This document shows positions 6,253 to 7,496 of a stretch of 7,496 bases of DNA, in pieces; position 1 is the first letter of the stretch, and each line of letters opens with the position of its first letter. The notes beneath the pieces were generated by a model. The model ran no database searches and was not told the origin of the DNA. It was given only the letters and a program-made list of their open reading frames with translations. The translations under genes were made by a program, and so were the position numbers. Source of the stretch: Bacilli bacterium. Lineage in GTDB: Bacteria; Bacillota_I; Bacilli_A; ML615J-28; CAG-698. The stretch is taken from contig JALOBF010000071.1 of assembly GCA_023228385.1 (NCBI GenBank), positions 1 to 7,496 of the forward strand, read 5' to 3'.

Positions 6253-7269
6253 TTAATCTCCTACTTTTCTCACGCTTTTTCGAATTATTAATTCCGGTTG
6301 AAATTTAATATTTTTATATGTCTGATTGCCCTTAATTTGTTCTAATAAAATCTGGGCCGCGGTTACGGCAATGGTTTCAACTGGCTGTCTTATTGTTGTT
6401 AATGGAACATCTAACATATTAGAGAAAAATAAATCGTCAAAGCCAATAACCGAGATATCATCAGGAATTTTTTTATTTAATTCACGGACAGCTTTATAAA
6501 AACCATAACACATTAAATCATTTGATATAAAAATAGCGGTTATATCATTGTTTAATATTTTTTGGCCCTTGGAATAACCGCTTTCAAAACGATAGTCACC
6601 CTCGAAAACAATTTGTTGATTATAGGGGATTTTAAATTCAGATAAGGCTTTTTGGTAACCGTTTAAGCGCCGGCGAGCATTATGAACATTTAAAGGGCCG
6701 GTTAAACATCCTATTTTACGATGGCCCTGTTCTATTAAGTATTTTGTGGCCAAATAACCGCCCTGACAATGATCAATCGACACTCGAGAGCTAGTTAAGC
6801 CTTCCGACCAGCGATCAAGACAAACAAAAGGAATTTTTATTTTATTTAAAGTATCAATCATTTTTTCCTGTAACTTGGTTTCATTTAAACCGCCTGAAGG
6901 TGAAATAATTAAACCGTCAATTCCTCTTCGCCTTAATATATCAATATATTTTATATCTTCTTCAATATTACCATTAGTATTACACAAGATAACATTATAC
7001 CCGTAACGCGTTACTTCATTATCGACATGCTTGGCCACCTCACCAAAAAAAACATTTTGAATATCGGGGATAACTAAACCTATCGTTTTTGTTTTTTTAG
7101 TTACCAAACCAACCGCAATTGGATTGGGGCTATAATTATATTTTTTAGCAATTGATAATACCCGCTGGACTGTTTCTTCCGAAGCTTGATCATATTTACC
7201 ATTTAATATAAATGAAACAGTTGTAATCGATACTTGGGCCTCTTTTGCAATATCTTTAATTGTTACCAT
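6253..7269 (-). CDS. LacI-family transcriptional repressor, likely local regulator
   Basis: This is a DNA-binding repressor with a periplasmic-binding-protein-like effector domain. I chose the ATG at 7269, giving 338 residues (M-V-T-I-K-D-I-A-K-E), because that is the canonical LacI N-terminus. An AAAGGA lies 10 nt upstream, and the longer GTG reading (7329) would run through the operator and start too close to the promoter. The helix-turn-helix is at about 3-22 (A-Q-V-S-I-T-T-V-S-F-I-L-N-G), the hinge at about 46-58 (Y-S-P-N-P-I-A-V-G-L), and the effector core at 60-330, with V-S-I-D at 163-166, H-R-K-I-G at 183-187, I-S-N-D at 248-251 and V-I-G-F-D-D at 274-279. Residue 20 is F where R is common in the recognition helix, and residue 52 is V where the hinge usually has R after A. 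As first gene of the operon with a palindrome at its own promoter, it probably represses the whole block until a sugar- or nucleoside-like effector binds. The effector is inferred, not seen. Confidence 0.93.
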   Translation of the reverse strand: MVTIKDIAKEAQVSITTVSFILNGKYDQASEETVQRVLSIAKKYNYSPNPIAVGLVTKKTKTIGLVIPDIQNVFFGEVAKHVDNEVTRYGYNVILCNTNGNIEEDIKYIDILRRRGIDGLIISPSGGLNETKLQEKMIDTLNKIKIPFVCLDRWSEGLTSSRVSIDHCQGGYLATKYLIEQGHRKIGCLTGPLNVHNARRRLNGYQKALSEFKIPYNQQIVFEGDYRFESGYSKGQKILNNDITAIFISNDLMCYGFYKAVRELNKKIPDDISVIGFDDLFFSNMLDVPLTTIRQPVETIAVTAAQILLEQIKGNQTYKNIKFQPELIIRKSVRKVGD

Positions 7270-7279
7270 TCTTGTAATT

Positions 7280-7285
7280 TCCTTT
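7280..7285 (-). promoter_or_regulatory. Ribosome binding site deciding the repressor start
   Basis: The minus strand reads AAAGGA with 10 nt to the ATG at 7269-7267. The spacing is slightly long but workable. It lies downstream of the operator palindrome and so supports the ATG start over the upstream GTG. Confidence 0.6.
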
Positions 7286-7298
7286 ATACCAAATTTAC

Positions 7299-7310
7299 TA
7301 AAACGTTTTA
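7299..7310. promoter_or_regulatory. Likely LacI-family operator (12-bp CG-centred palindrome)
   Basis: TAAAACGTTTTA is a perfect palindrome centred on CG at 7304-7305, the architecture of LacI/PurR/RbsR-family operators (central CG with A/T-rich arms). It begins about 10 bp downstream of the -10 box, at or just past the expected transcription start, where bound repressor would block initiation or escape. The repressor gene starts 30 bp further on, so this is most likely an autoregulatory site controlling the operon. It does not match the CcpA cre consensus, because the G expected five bases before the central CG is a T. Confidence 0.7.
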
Positions 7311-7319
7311 CCCAAAAAT

Positions 7320-7348
7320 AGTTTATCACAATATGTTAGCCCTGTCAA
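7320..7348 (-). promoter_or_regulatory. Promoter of the repressor/hydrolase/importer operon
   Basis: On the minus strand a consensus -35 TTGACA (7348-7343) is followed by exactly 17 bp and TAAACT (7325-7320, 4 of 6 to TATAAT). TGA immediately precedes the -10, giving an extended -10 element. The predicted start of transcription is about 7312-7314, directly against the operator. This is the only convincing promoter for the minus-strand genes in the window. Confidence 0.75.
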
Positions 7349-7354
7349 CATATT
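7330..7354. repeat. 8-bp inverted repeat with 9-bp spacer across the -35 box
   Basis: AATATGTT (7330-7337) and AACATATT (7347-7354) are exact reverse complements separated by nine bases. The right arm overlaps the -35 hexamer of the minus-strand promoter, and the left arm lies in its spacer. The size and spacing suit a dimeric DNA-binding protein other than the LacI type, whose sites have a central CG and no long spacer. As RNA it would mostly lie upstream of the transcript, so a DNA-level role is likelier than a hairpin. The AT-rich arms mean chance occurrence cannot be excluded. Confidence 0.45.
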
Positions 7355-7419
7355 TCTTTTTATAAAATACAATAACAAAAATTGGCAAGCAGAGAAAATC
7401 AAAAAATTTACTTAAATTA

Positions 7420-7448
7420 TTGTTTTATTTTACATACTATGATATGAT
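7420..7448 (+). promoter_or_regulatory. Divergent promoter for the right-edge gene
   Basis: TTGTTT (7420-7425) is followed by 17 bp and TATGAT (7443-7448, 5 of 6 to consensus). TGA at 7440-7442 directly precedes the -10, making it an extended -10 promoter. It points rightward, away from the operon promoter, with about 70 bp between the two -35 boxes. A TAAAACG at 7460-7466, just downstream of the -10, matches one half plus the centre of the LacI-type palindrome at 7299. Confidence 0.7.
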
Positions 7449-7482
7449 TATAAAGGATTTAAAACGGAAGAAAGGAAAAGTT

Positions 7483-7496
7483 ATGAAAATTGTAGG
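7483..7496 (+). CDS. Start of a divergent gene, partial (runs off the right edge)
   Basis: ATG at 7483 begins M-K-I-V plus two bases and is cut by the window end. It has AAAGGA at 7471-7476 with a 6-nt spacer and a good promoter 35 bp upstream, so the start is credible. The product cannot be identified from four residues. It shares the intergenic control region with the minus-strand operon and could be coregulated. Confidence 0.6.

Noticed and set aside
7299..7310. CcpA cre site
   Set aside because: The CG centre fits, but the G required five bases before the central CG is T, and the matching base on the right side is also wrong; a local LacI-type operator is the better reading.
7270..7329. 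GTG-initiated N-terminal extension of the repressor (20 extra residues)
   Set aside because: It would place the operator palindrome inside the coding region, begins at the promoter -10 region, has no ribosome binding site, and the canonical LacI N-terminus starts at the ATG at 7269.
7330..7482. Riboswitch (purine or cobalamin) upstream of the operon
   Set aside because: The predicted transcript leader is only about 45 nt to the repressor ATG, too short for an aptamer plus expression platform, and no aptamer core motifs are visible.
1..7496. tRNA, rRNA, CRISPR array, insertion sequence or phage genes
   Set aside because: No repeats of the right spacing, transposase-like proteins, terminal inverted repeats or tRNA-like cloverleaf were seen on either strand by reading.

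Overview
The window carries a low-GC, AT-rich, tightly packed block of seven minus-strand genes, plus the first codons of a divergent plus-strand gene at the right edge. Lipoprotein signal sequences with lipoboxes, purine-rich Shine-Dalgarno sequences and strong extended -10 promoters point to a Bacillota or Mycoplasmatota-type bacterium. TGA is used as a stop (first permease, 361-363) and tryptophans are encoded by TGG, so a code-reassigned Mycoplasma/Spiroplasma is unlikely; an Acholeplasma/Izemoplasma-like or clostridial/erysipelotrichial host would fit. That placement is inference.

Reading in the direction of transcription (right to left): a LacI-family repressor (7269-6253); 2 bp later a membrane-anchored, extracellular PHP-domain metallohydrolase of the CehA/McbA type (6250-4739); a small DUF4430 lipoprotein (4682-4221); a perfect 12-bp hairpin (4207-4178); a BMP/PnrA-type substrate-binding lipoprotein (4140-2989); a double-NBD ABC ATPase (2968-1427); a first permease (1434-361); and a second permease (368 to beyond the left edge). 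The ATPase and the two permeases overlap by 8 bp each. The last four genes form a complete nucleoside-type ABC importer of the YufNOPQ/NupABC-BmpA/RnsABCD kind, except that the last permease is cut by the window.

The upstream control region (7270-7482) has a good promoter for the repressor gene (TTGACA, 17 bp, TGA-TAAACT). A perfect 12-bp CG-centred palindrome, TAAAACGTTTTA, lies at its expected transcription start, which suggests an autoregulated, substrate-induced operon. A second inverted repeat (8-N9-8) straddles the -35 box. A divergent extended -10 promoter serves a plus-strand gene of which only M-K-I-V is visible.

The most economical reading is a regulated scavenging locus: the surface metallohydrolase processes a phosphorylated or otherwise masked compound outside the cell, the BMP lipoprotein captures the released nucleoside-like product, and the ABC transporter imports it. 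The DUF4430 lipoprotein is the unexplained partner. The component families are known. The combination, the DUF4430 member and the regulatory layout are the parts worth following up.
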